A DNA stretch of 64,000 nucleotides from Plantibacter sp. VKM Ac-2880 (lineage in GTDB: Bacteria > Actinomycetota > Actinomycetes > Actinomycetales > Microbacteriaceae), in assembly GCF_015351235.1 (NCBI RefSeq), contig NZ_JADKSJ010000002.1, positions 186,001-250,000 on the forward strand, read 5' to 3'. Shown in pieces: positions 17,727 to 26,200 of the stretch. The position numbers and the translations under genes are program-made. The notes under the pieces are model-generated. The model had not been told where the DNA came from. It made no database searches and saw nothing but the letters and a program-made list of their open reading frames with translations. Each line of letters opens with the position of its first letter. The stretch's first letter is position 1.

Positions 17727-18311
17727 TCAGCACAGCTGGTCGAGCTCAACCTCCGCCGTGTCCAGCACGCGGCCGCTGAACCGTTCCCACTCGTCCGCCG
17801 AGGTCGGGTGGAAGGCCGCCAGGGTATACCCCTCGAGCTCCGTGAGGTTCGCGTCCTCCAGCGATCCCTTCGCGACCACGTCGGCGGAGGTGAACGCCGC
17901 CCGGACCGGATCGCCGGGGATGACGAACGCCGGCGCGACCGTCTTGCCGCCCTCGCCGGTGACGACGACCGCTAACGCGTCCGGCAGTTGCAGCGTGCTC
18001 GCCCCCACCTCCTGCAGTTCGATCTCGAACGGCGCGCACTGGAATGCCGGCGAGACGATGTTCTGGAGGTAGTCCATCGTGCCGACGCTCCCCGCGTGCA
18101 GCCCGTCCGGGAACCGCAGACGGATCGAGACGCCCGAGCCCTCCGCTCCGAACGGCGCGAAGGCCCGGAGGTCGACGGCCGAGGACGGCGACGTGCCACC
18201 GGGCGTCGGCGTGCCGGACGCGTCCGGGCCCGGGCCGACGCAGCCGGCGCTCGACAGGACGGCCAGGACCGCCGCGACAGTCAGGATCGGGCGGAGCCTA
18301 CGAAGATGCAT
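17727..18311 (-). CDS. Predicted lipoprotein of unknown function
   Basis: 194 residues. ATG 18311 starts a short lipoprotein signal peptide, HLRRLRPILTVAAVLAVLSSAGC, with a lipobox ending in Cys near residue 24. A Gly/Pro/Ser/Thr linker and a soluble beta-rich domain (about 50-194) follow. I do not recognise the domain. It is not similar in sequence to the adjacent LmeA-like protein, but the two are exported neighbours on one strand, 37 bp apart. TACCGT with 6-nt spacing precedes the ATG. Confidence 0.7.
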   Translation of the reverse strand: MHLRRLRPILTVAAVLAVLSSAGCVGPGPDASGTPTPGGTSPSSAVDLRAFAPFGAEGSGVSIRLRFPDGLHAGSVGTMDYLQNIVSPAFQCAPFEIELQEVGASTLQLPDALAVVVTGEGGKTVAPAFVIPGDPVRAAFTSADVVAKGSLEDANLTELEGYTLAAFHPTSADEWERFSGRVLDTAEVELDQLC

Positions 18312-18317
18312 GCTGCC

Positions 18318-18323
18318 ACGGTA
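18318..18323 (-). promoter_or_regulatory. -10 box, leaderless lipoprotein gene
   Basis: TACCGT on the minus strand ends 6 nt before ATG 18311. Confidence 0.45.
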
Positions 18324-18429
18324 TCGGAGCGTCCGCCTCCCGCTCGGCACCCGCATCGGCGGACCTGACGCGCGCAGGAACGCCCCCGAGGGACGGTCCT
18401 CCGCGCGCCGAAGCCCTGCCGCGGTGACG

Positions 18430-20100
18430 CTACATGCGCTCCGGAGCGGAGACGCCGAGGAGGGCGAGGCCGTTGCGGATGACGGTGCCGGTGGCGTCGT
18501 TCAGCCACAGCCGCGTGCGGTGGAGGTCGGTGACCGGTTCCTCGCCCATCGGGACGACCCGGCAGCTGTCGTACCACTTGTGGTAGAGGCTCGCCGTCTC
18601 CTCCAGGTGGCGCGCGACCCGGTGGGGTTCGCGCAGCTGCGCGGCCTGTGCCACGATGCGCGGGAACTCCTGGAGCACACCGAGGAGCGCGGACTCCGTC
18701 TCGTGGGCGAGGAGTTCGGGGGCGAACACGCTCCGGTCGACGCCCGCCGAAGCGGCGTTGCGCGCCACCGAGCTCGTCCGGGCGTGCGCGTACTGGACGT
18801 AGAACACGGGGTTGTCGTTCGTGCGGCTGCGGAGCTGCTCGGGGTCGAGGGCCAGCGGCGAGTCGGCCGGATAGCGACCGAGCGAGTACCGCAGGGCGTC
18901 CGTCCCGATCCAGGCCTGCAGGTCGTCCAGCTCGATGATGTTGCCGGCGCGCTTCGAGAGTCGGGCGCCGTTCACACTGACGAGCTGGCCGATGAGCACC
19001 TCGATGTCGCGGTCGGGGTCGTCTCCGGCGGCACCCGCGAGGGCCTTCAGCCGGTGCACGTACCCGTGGTGGTCGGCCCCCAGCAGGTAGACCTTGTGCT
19101 GGAAGCCGCGGTCGCCCTTGTTCAGGTAGTACGCCGCGTCCGCCGCGAAGTAGGTGTAGACGCCGTTCGAGCGACGGATCACGCGGTTCTTGTCGTCGCC
19201 GAAGTCCGTGGTGCGCACCCAGACGGCACCGTCCTCGTCGAAGACGTGCCCCTGCTCGCGCAGGCGGTCGACGGCCTGGTCGATGAGGCTGGTGCCGTCC
19301 GCGTCCGTCGCGTGGAGCGTGCGCTCGCTGAACCAGACGTCGAAGTGGACGTTGAAGCGTTCGAGGGACGCTCGGATCTCCCCGAGCTGGAGGGCGTAGG
19401 CACGCTCACGCGCGACCTCACGGGCGTCGGGGCGCTCGAGCAGGTCGGGGATTTCCGCCAGCACGGCCTTCGCGAGGTCGCCGATGTAGGCACCCGGGTA
19501 GCCGTTCTCCGGCGTCGGCTCGCCCTTCGCCGCGGCGAGCACCGAGTCGGCGAAGGTGTCCATCTGGTTGCCGGCGTCGTTGATGTAGTACTCGCTGACG
19601 AGGGTCGCGCCGGACGCGCCGAGCACGCGGGCCAGGGAGTCGCCGAGGGCGGCCCACCGCGTGTGGCCGATGTGGAGCGGGCCCGTGGGGTTCGCCGAGA
19701 CGAACTCGATGTTGATGGTCTGGCCCGCGAGGCTGTCGTTGCGCCCGAAGGCGTCGCCCGCGTCGACGATGACCTTCGCGAGCGCACCCGCGGCGGCGGC
19801 GTCGAGCCGGACGTTGATGAACCCGGGACCGGCGACCTCGACCGAGGCGACCCCGTCGACCTGGACGAGCGCGTCGGCGAACTCCTGGGCGAGCTCGCGC
19901 GGGTTCGCACCCACCCGCTTCGCGAGCTTCATCGCGATGTTGCATGCCCAGTCGCCGTGGTCGCGGTTCTTGGGCCGCTCCAGCACGACGTCGTCGACCG
20001 AGACCACGACCTCCTGGTCGATGCCAGCCGCCTCGCGTCGTCGTTCGACGATCGGAACGACGATGGCGTGCAGGGCGGAGGCGAGGTCTTCAGGAGTCAC
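18430..20100 (-). CDS. argS: Arginyl-tRNA synthetase
   Basis: 556 residues, class I synthetase charging tRNA-Arg. The N-terminal Add-1 domain ([21 protein letters not shown]), the HIGH signature in [17 protein letters not shown] (about residue 125), a KMSKS-like [11 protein letters not shown], and the terminal [10 protein letters not shown] are all present. GTG 20100 is chosen over GTG 20139 because TAGAAT ends 8 nt upstream with no SD (leaderless) and the homologous N-terminus ([14 protein letters not shown]) starts there. A tRNA-Arg(CCG) gene lies 1 kb away, on the opposite strand. Confidence 0.96.
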   Translation of the reverse strand: MTPEDLASALHAIVVPIVERRREAAGIDQEVVVSVDDVVLERPKNRDHGDWACNIAMKLAKRVGANPRELAQEFADALVQVDGVASVEVAGPGFINVRLDAAAAGALAKVIVDAGDAFGRNDSLAGQTINIEFVSANPTGPLHIGHTRWAALGDSLARVLGASGATLVSEYYINDAGNQMDTFADSVLAAAKGEPTPENGYPGAYIGDLAKAVLAEIPDLLERPDAREVARERAYALQLGEIRASLERFNVHFDVWFSERTLHATDADGTSLIDQAVDRLREQGHVFDEDGAVWVRTTDFGDDKNRVIRRSNGVYTYFAADAAYYLNKGDRGFQHKVYLLGADHHGYVHRLKALAGAAGDDPDRDIEVLIGQLVSVNGARLSKRAGNIIELDDLQAWIGTDALRYSLGRYPADSPLALDPEQLRSRTNDNPVFYVQYAHARTSSVARNAASAGVDRSVFAPELLAHETESALLGVLQEFPRIVAQAAQLREPHRVARHLEETASLYHKWYDSCRVVPMGEEPVTDLHRTRLWLNDATGTVIRNGLALLGVSAPERM

Positions 20101-20108
20101 GAGGAGCG

Positions 20109-20114
20109 ATTCTA
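20109..20114 (-). promoter_or_regulatory. -10 box of argS
   Basis: TAGAAT on the minus strand, 8 nt before GTG 20100, a near-consensus -10 hexamer that fits a leaderless argS mRNA. Confidence 0.5.
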
Positions 20115-20163
20115 CCCGGGCTCCCGGCGGGAGCGGCACGGGGCCGCCCGCCGGAACGACGCG

Positions 20164-20997
20164 TCAGGCGAGTACGACCGGCTGTGAGGGATCGTCGGTG
20201 GGCAGGACGTCGATCAGCGCGTCGATCCGCATGTCCTCGACCGTGACGTTGCCGTGGTGGTTGCTCAACCAGGCGACGTCCGCCGCATCGCGGCCCGTGG
20301 CGATCCGGACGAGTGACTGGCGGGGAGCGAGACCCGTCGCGTCGACCACGTGCCACGCGCCGTCGACGAAGCCTTCGGCGACGGCGTGGAAGTCCATCGG
20401 CACGAGGCCTGGGGCGTACACGGCCGCGTACCGCGCCGGGATGTCGAGGGCGCGCAGCATGGCGATCGTCAGGTGCGCGAAGTCCCGGCAGACCCCCTGG
20501 CCGGCCGCCAGGGTCGAGACCGCGCTGTCGGAGACGGTCGTGGAACCCGAGACGTAGGAGAGGTGACGGCCGACCCACGCGGCGACCCACGGCAGGATCT
20601 GCAGGCCGCCCGACACCGTGCCGTCCTCGTGCAGGCGACGGTGCTCGAGCAGGTATCCGAGCTCGGAGCGCGCGAGCGAGAACAGGGCGTCCGACTCGCA
20701 GTAGCGGCTCGGACGGAGGGCGGTCACCGTCTCCAGGGGGTCGACTGCCCGCGGCACCGCCTGCCCGACGACCACCGCCTCGTAGTCGACCTGCAGGCGT
20801 CCCGGCTCGGCGATCACCCGGTGGAGCCGGGTGTCGTCGGGGCCGAGGATCTCGGTGACGGCGCACGGGCCGTCTGAGGAGCGCACCTGCAGCCGTTCAC
20901 TCGCCAACGGGGTACCACCGGCGACAGCGATGGAGAAGATGAGGTCGGCTCGATCGTGCACCCGCAGATCGAGCGACGCGGTCAGGGTGCGCTGCAT
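20164..20997 (-). CDS. Transglutaminase-like (cysteine protease fold) protein
   Basis: 277 residues. An N-terminal beta domain (MQRTLTASLDLRVHDRADLIFSIAVAGG) precedes a transglutaminase core with the triad GVCRDFAHL (Cys), MDFHAVAE (His) and WHVVDATG (Asp). No signal peptide or membrane segment is visible, so it is probably cytoplasmic; the family's bacterial substrates are mostly unknown and include peptidase-like activities. ATG 20997 is supported by GATGAT ending 6 nt upstream; the longer form from 21027 would begin with MLVTAWDDGH. Confidence 0.82.
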   Translation of the reverse strand: MQRTLTASLDLRVHDRADLIFSIAVAGGTPLASERLQVRSSDGPCAVTEILGPDDTRLHRVIAEPGRLQVDYEAVVVGQAVPRAVDPLETVTALRPSRYCESDALFSLARSELGYLLEHRRLHEDGTVSGGLQILPWVAAWVGRHLSYVSGSTTVSDSAVSTLAAGQGVCRDFAHLTIAMLRALDIPARYAAVYAPGLVPMDFHAVAEGFVDGAWHVVDATGLAPRQSLVRIATGRDAADVAWLSNHHGNVTVEDMRIDALIDVLPTDDPSQPVVLA

Positions 20998-21003
20998 GTG
21001 CCC

Positions 21004-21009
21004 ATCATC
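21004..21009 (-). promoter_or_regulatory. -10 box, leaderless transglutaminase-like gene
   Basis: GATGAT on the minus strand ends 6 nt before ATG 20997. Confidence 0.35.
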
Positions 21010-21046
21010 CCACGCGGTCACGAGCACTCATCCCGCGTCGCTCCGG

Positions 21047-21076
21047 TTCCGGCGATGGCCTCGACTCTGGTAGCTT
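21047..21076 (+). promoter_or_regulatory. Promoter of tRNA-Arg
   Basis: TTCCGG at 21047-21052 and TAGCTT at 21071-21076 with 18-bp spacing, ending 11 nt before the mature tRNA 5' end. Confidence 0.35.
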
Positions 21077-21087
21077 GGACACGTTCC

Positions 21088-21162
21088 GCCTTCGTAGCTC
21101 AGCGGAAGAGCGCTTCCCTCCGGAGGAAGAAGTCGCTGGTTCGAATCCAGTCGAGGGCACCA
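21088..21162 (+). tRNA. tRNA-Arg (anticodon CCG), CCA encoded
   Basis: A full cloverleaf can be drawn by hand. The acceptor GCCTTCG pairs with CGAGGGC (one G-U). The D arm is GCTC/GAGC. The anticodon stem CTTCC/GGAAG encloses loop CTCCGGA, giving anticodon CCG. The T arm is GCTGG-TTCGAAT-CCAGT, then discriminator A and an encoded CCA. It reads the Arg codon CGG, common in GC-rich genomes, and lies near argS. Confidence 0.97.
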
Positions 21163-21180
21163 TCTCATCAGGCGAGGCTT

Positions 21181-21198
21181 CGTCCGCTCACGCGGACG
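21181..21198 (+). terminator. Hairpin downstream of tRNA-Arg
   Basis: CGTCCGC-TCAC-GCGGACG, a 7-bp perfect stem with a 4-nt loop, 18 nt after the tRNA. No U tract follows. Confidence 0.5.
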
Positions 21199-21209
21199 GG
21201 TCACTCCGC

Positions 21210-21215
21210 GATACT
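21210..21215 (+). promoter_or_regulatory. -10 box, leaderless PPTase gene
   Basis: GATACT ends 6 nt before ATG 21222; no SD is present. Confidence 0.45.
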
Positions 21216-21221
21216 GGACGC

Positions 21222-21902
21222 ATGTCGCGTCCGAGCCGTCACCCACAGCCCGCGGTCCGACTCCTCTCCTGGGATCGGGCGGACGAGCTCGACCTCGACG
21301 GCACCGCCGGCCGACTCGACGAGGCCGCCAGGGACCGCCTCGAAGCGTCGTCCGAGGCCGAGGCCCGCCGCTTCCTGTTCGGTCGCGCGCTCCTCGTGGA
21401 CACGGTCGCGAAGACCGTCGGCGCCCGGCGCATCACGGTGACCGCCCACTGCCCGCACTGCGGCCTCGCCCATGGACGCCCGCAGGTGCTCGTCGACGGC
21501 GGGACCGTCCACGCGAGCGTCTCGCACACCGACGGCGCCTCGGCGGTCGCGGTGTCGGTCACGCACGCCGTCGGCGTCGACGTCGAACGGCTCGACGCGG
21601 CACGGTTCGCCGGCGTCGAGACCGTCGCCCTCTCCCCCACGGAACGGGAACGGTGGCACCGGTTGCCGGAGCAGCGCCGCCTCCGGTCCCTCGCCGAACA
21701 GTGGACGGCGAAGGAGGCGGTGACGAAGGCGCTCGGCACCGGACTCGCGACCGATCCGGCCACGATCGACCTCACCGGCCGTGCCGAGTTCACCGGCCAC
21801 GCCGGAGGGACGGTCGCCGAGATCGGCGGACGTCGCTTCGTCGTCGACCATCCGGTCCTCGCACCGGACACCGTGGTGGCGACGGCCCTCCTGCTCGCCT
21901 GA
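21222..21902 (+). CDS. 4'-phosphopantetheinyl transferase (Sfp-type)
   Basis: 226 residues. Sfp-type PPTases move phosphopantetheine from CoA to the active Ser of carrier domains. Both signature motifs are visible: GVDVERLD (about residues 117-124, Mg-binding acidic residues) and WTAKEAVTKALG (about 164-175). An upstream VSHTDG supplies the family's His. The N-terminal half contains a CPHCGLAHGRP stretch. It is convergent with, and 8 bp from, the M1 peptidase gene, which is fused translationally to a carrier-domain synthetase. The synthetase (Ser563) is therefore its most likely client. Confidence 0.88.
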   Translation: MSRPSRHPQPAVRLLSWDRADELDLDGTAGRLDEAARDRLEASSEAEARRFLFGRALLVDTVAKTVGARRITVTAHCPHCGLAHGRPQVLVDGGTVHASVSHTDGASAVAVSVTHAVGVDVERLDAARFAGVETVALSPTERERWHRLPEQRRLRSLAEQWTAKEAVTKALGTGLATDPATIDLTGRAEFTGHAGGTVAEIGGRRFVVDHPVLAPDTVVATALLLA

Positions 21903-21909
21903 CCCGGGC

Positions 21910-23244
21910 TCAGCGGGCGGGGAACGGCGGCAGCGCCTCGCGGAACAGCCAGGCGTCGATCAGCGACTCGATCGGCTCCGGCGCATGGCGGTCAGCGGTG
22001 CGCACGAAGTCCTCGGTCGACACGGTGGCGAACCGGAAGGTCGCCACCCAATCCCGGAGGAGGTCGAAGAAGGCGTCGTCGCCGAGGAGCAGCCGGACGG
22101 CGTGGAGCGTGATGGCGCCGCGCTTGTACACGCGGTCGTCGAACATGTCCGCAGGGCCAGGGTCGCCGACGACGATGTCCTGCGGCGCACGACGGAGCGC
22201 CGCGTAGTGGGCCCTGGCGCACGCATCCGCCGTCTCGGCGCCCGACTGCTCCGACCACAGCCACTCGGCGTAACAGGCGAACCCCTCATGGAGCCAGATG
22301 TCGCGCCAGGCACCGATCGTCAGGCTGTTGCCGAACCACTGGTGCGCGAGCTCATGGGCGATCAACCGTCCGGCGCCACCGACACCGTCGACGTGGTTGC
22401 GTCCGAACACGCTCAGCCCCTGCGCTTCGAGCGGGATCTCCAGCTCGTCGTCGGTGACGACCACCCCGTAGCTGTCGAAGGGGTAGGGCCCGAAGGCCTG
22501 CTCGAAGCAGGCGAGCATGTCGACCTGCTCGGCGAAGTCGTGGCGGAAGTCGGCGGTGAGGTCGCGCGGGAGGTGTGCGACGACCGGCACGGCTGAGGCC
22601 GCCACCCGGGCGTCGACGGTGAGGCGCTGGTAGCGCCCGATCTGCACGGTCGCGAGGTAGGCCGCCATCGGCTCGCGCTGCTCGTAGACCCAGGTCGTCC
22701 GACTCGCGCGTGCCGTCCGCGAGACGAGCTCGCCCGGGGCGACGACGGTGTAGGCCGACGCCGCAGTGACACTGATGCGGTAGGACGCCTTGTCGGAAGG
22801 GTGGTCGTTGCACGGGAACCAGCTCGATGCACCGCAGGGCTGCGAGGCCACGATCACGCCGTCCTCGAGCTCCTCCCAGCCGATCTCGCCCCAGTGGCTG
22901 CGGACCGGACGGGGCGTCCCGGCATAGCGGACGAGGACGGTGAACTCCGCCCCGGTCGCGATCGGTGTCCGCGGGGTGAGGGTCAGTTTGCCCGAGCCGT
23001 GCGTGCGTTTCGCGTCGACGCCGTCCACCTGGGCACGGGTGACGCGCAATGCCGCGAGGTCCAGGGAGAAGCGCGTCAGCTCCTCCGTGGCGACTGCGGT
23101 CAGCCGTGCCGTCGCGCTCAGGCCGTTGCGATCGATCGCGTAGTCGAGGTCGAGCTCATAGCGGACGACGTGGTAGCCGCGGTTGCCGCTCGTCGGCGTG
23201 TAGGGATCGCCTGCGCTCCGCAGGCGGGCGAGCGCCTCCCCCAT
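21910..23244 (-). CDS. M1-family zinc metallopeptidase, candidate polymer-degrading aminopeptidase
   Basis: 444 residues from ATG 23244, whose A is the last base of the synthetase TGA (TGATG coupling). The gluzincin motif HELAHQWFGN (His297, Glu298, His301) is followed 18 residues later by Glu320 in LHEGFACYAEWLW, completing the zinc site. The usual GAMEN exopeptidase motif is replaced by PLEAQGLSVF (about 271-280), as in the short M1 branch. No signal peptide or membrane anchor is evident. Zn-dependent aminopeptidases that degrade epsilon-poly-lysine are known from polymer producers, so tight coupling to the synthetase suggests self-protection or chain trimming (inference). Confidence 0.85.
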   Translation of the reverse strand: MGEALARLRSAGDPYTPTSGNRGYHVVRYELDLDYAIDRNGLSATARLTAVATEELTRFSLDLAALRVTRAQVDGVDAKRTHGSGKLTLTPRTPIATGAEFTVLVRYAGTPRPVRSHWGEIGWEELEDGVIVASQPCGASSWFPCNDHPSDKASYRISVTAASAYTVVAPGELVSRTARASRTTWVYEQREPMAAYLATVQIGRYQRLTVDARVAASAVPVVAHLPRDLTADFRHDFAEQVDMLACFEQAFGPYPFDSYGVVVTDDELEIPLEAQGLSVFGRNHVDGVGGAGRLIAHELAHQWFGNSLTIGAWRDIWLHEGFACYAEWLWSEQSGAETADACARAHYAALRRAPQDIVVGDPGPADMFDDRVYKRGAITLHAVRLLLGDDAFFDLLRDWVATFRFATVSTEDFVRTADRHAPEPIESLIDAWLFREALPPFPAR

Positions 23245-26200
23245 CAGGACGTGACCTGGGGCTCCCGGTACTCCGCCGTCGTCACCTCGCGCCACGGGCC
23301 GATCGGGTTGCCGCTCCATCGGGTGCCGGCGGGGACACGTTCGCCGCGCATCACGAGGGAGGCGGGGCCGACGGTCGCGTCGTCGTCGATCCGGGCTCCG
23401 GGGAGGATGACGCTGTGCGGTCCGAGCGTGGCGCCCGCAGCGAGTTCGACCTGATCCATACTCATGATTCGATCATGGAACAGGTGTGTTTGCACAACGC
23501 AGCCCCGGTTGACCGTCGCTCCGTCGCCCAGCTCGACCAGGTCGGCCTCCGGAAGCCAGTAGCTCTCGCACCAGACGCCGCGACCGATCCGGGCACCCAG
23601 TGACCGCAACCACCAGGTCAGGGCGGGCGTGCCGGTGGCGGGTGCGGCGAACCACGGCGCCGCGACCATCTCGACGAAGGTGTCCGACACCTCGTTGCGC
23701 CAGATGAACGACGACCACAGCGGGTGCTCGCCGGCACGGATCGGCCCGACGATGAGCCACTTGGCGACGGTCGTGATGCCGGCCGCGACCGCGCCGGCCG
23801 CGAGGAGGACGGCACCGCTGACCGCGACGGCCACGCCGAGGCCCCAGGTGTCGGCGAACCACGCGAGGGTGAGCAGGACGAGCAGGGCGATGGCCGTCGT
23901 CACCATGACCGGGACGATGCGACAGACCTCCCAGAGGGAGCGCGCGATGCGGAGCCGCAGCGGCGGTGCGTAGGTGCGGTCGAGATCCGCGTCGGACACC
24001 TGCCTGCGGAGTCGCATCGGCGGGCTGCCGAGCCACGACGACCCGGACTTCGCCTTCCGCGGAGCGGCCGACAGCACCGCGACGAGGCCGTTCTTCGGAA
24101 CGTGCATGCCAGGGCCCGCCATCCCGGAGTTGCCGAGGAATGCGCGCTTCCCGACGGACGCACCCGCGATCCGCATCCACCCGCCACCGAGTTCGTAGGA
24201 CGCCACCATCGTGTCGTCCGCGAGGAACGCGCCGTCACCCACGGTCGTCATGCGTGGCAGGAGGAGGACCGTCGACGCCTCGACGTTCTTCCCGACCTTC
24301 GCTCCGAGCAGACGCAGCCACACCGGCGTGAAGAGGCTGGCGTAGATGGGGAAGAGCAGGGTGCGGGCGGCGTCGAGCAGGCGCTCCGTGGCCCACACCT
24401 GCCAGCCGACCCGGCTGCGCACCGGGAAGTACCCCTCCCGCAGGCCGATGCCGAGCAGGCGGACCAGACCGATGGTGCTGATCGCGAGGACGAGGAACCA
24501 CACGATCGTCGCGACCGGCACCCAGAGGAGCGCGCGCCAGGAGAATTCGACGAGGGACCCGGCACCGGCGGCTCCGGCCGCCACGACCGAGGCCGCGAGC
24601 ACGAAGGCGAGGAACGGCAGCACCGAGAGGAGCGCCGAGCCGACACCGTACGCGAACAGCCAACGCCGCCGCCTGGGTGGACGCTCGGTCGGCCAGACGG
24701 GCTTCGCCTTGCCGACGCGGACGGCGGGCGAACCGGACCACAGGTGACCGGACGGCACCCGACCGAACACCGACGACCCCGGCGCGATCTCGGCGCGCTT
24801 GCCGATGCGCGTCCCGGCGAGCAGCGTGCTGCGAGCGCCGACCGTGCTCTCCGCGCCGATGTGGACGTGGCCGAGTCGGAGCGTGTCGCCGTCGACCCAG
24901 TACCCGCGGAGGTCGACCTCGGGCTCGATGGACGCACGAGCCCCCACGGTCAGGAAGCCGGTGACGGGCGGGACACTGTGCAGGTCGGCGTCGGGGCCGA
25001 TCTTCGCTCCCAAGGCCCGTGCGTATTGCGAGATCCAGGGGGCGCCGGCGAGGCTCACCGCACCGACCGTGTCGGCGACGCGTTCGGCGAGCCAGAGCCG
25101 GACGTGCACCGAGCCGCCGCGTGGGTAGTCGCCAGGGCGCACGCCGGCGAGCAGCAGCCTGGAGGCGACGACCGAGATAGCCATCCGCCCGATGGGGGTG
25201 ACGACGAGGAGGAATCCGAGCGCGATCCACCACCACGAGACCATCGGCAGGTAGGGCACGTCGGCCACGAGGCCGAGCACGCGGCTGCCGGCGAGGAGGT
25301 ACACGAGCCACCGGAGGCCCACGAGGATGAGCAGCGGGATCCCGAGCAGGGTCTGCGCCCACTGGGTCCTGAGTGGGGTGGGGCGGACGGGGGCGGCCGC
25401 AGCGGCGCGGGTGCGACGCTCGGGGCGACGGCCGTCGAGTTCCGCGGCCATGGCGCCGAGTCTCGGGTGGCCGTAGATGTCGGCGACGGTGAACTCCGCG
25501 TCCCTCGTGCGGATGAGCGAGACCAGCTGCGCGGCGGCCAGGCTGCCGCCGCCGAGGCTGAAGAAGTTGTCGCCCTCCGCCGTGACCCGGACGCCGAGCA
25601 CGGCCGTCCACTGTTCGGCGAGCCAGGCCGCCGTGCCCGACAGGGTCGAGGCGTCCTCACCGTCGGTCCCGCCGAGCGGCCACGGCAGTGCCGACCGGTC
25701 GACCTTGCCCGAGGTGCGCGTGGGCAGCTCGGACACGACCGCCAGCAGGGGTACGAGCGGCGCGGGCAACTGCTCGCGAAGGACACCCAGCGCGTCGTCC
25801 AGGGAGAAGGCGTCGCCGTCGGGGACCGCGAGATACCCCACGAGGACCGGGTTGCCGGCCGCGGTGCGCTGGACGGCCGCGGCGGCTCCCGAGACCCCGG
25901 GCAGTGCCTGCAGGGCGGCCTCGATCTCGCCGAGCTCGACGCGACGGCCGCCGATCTTGACCTGGTCGTCCGCGCGTCCCTGGAAGACGAGCCCGGCGGC
26001 CTCGAAGCGGACGAGGTCGCCGCTGCGGTAGGCCCGGTGCCACCCGAGGCTCGGCATGGGCGCGTACCGTTCGGCGTCCTTGACGGGGTCGAGGTACCTG
26101 GCGAGACCGACGCCGCCGATGATGAGCTCACCGACGCCGCCCTCCTCCACCGGTACCCCGTCCGCGTCGACCACGGCGAGGTCCCAACCGTCGAGCGGGA

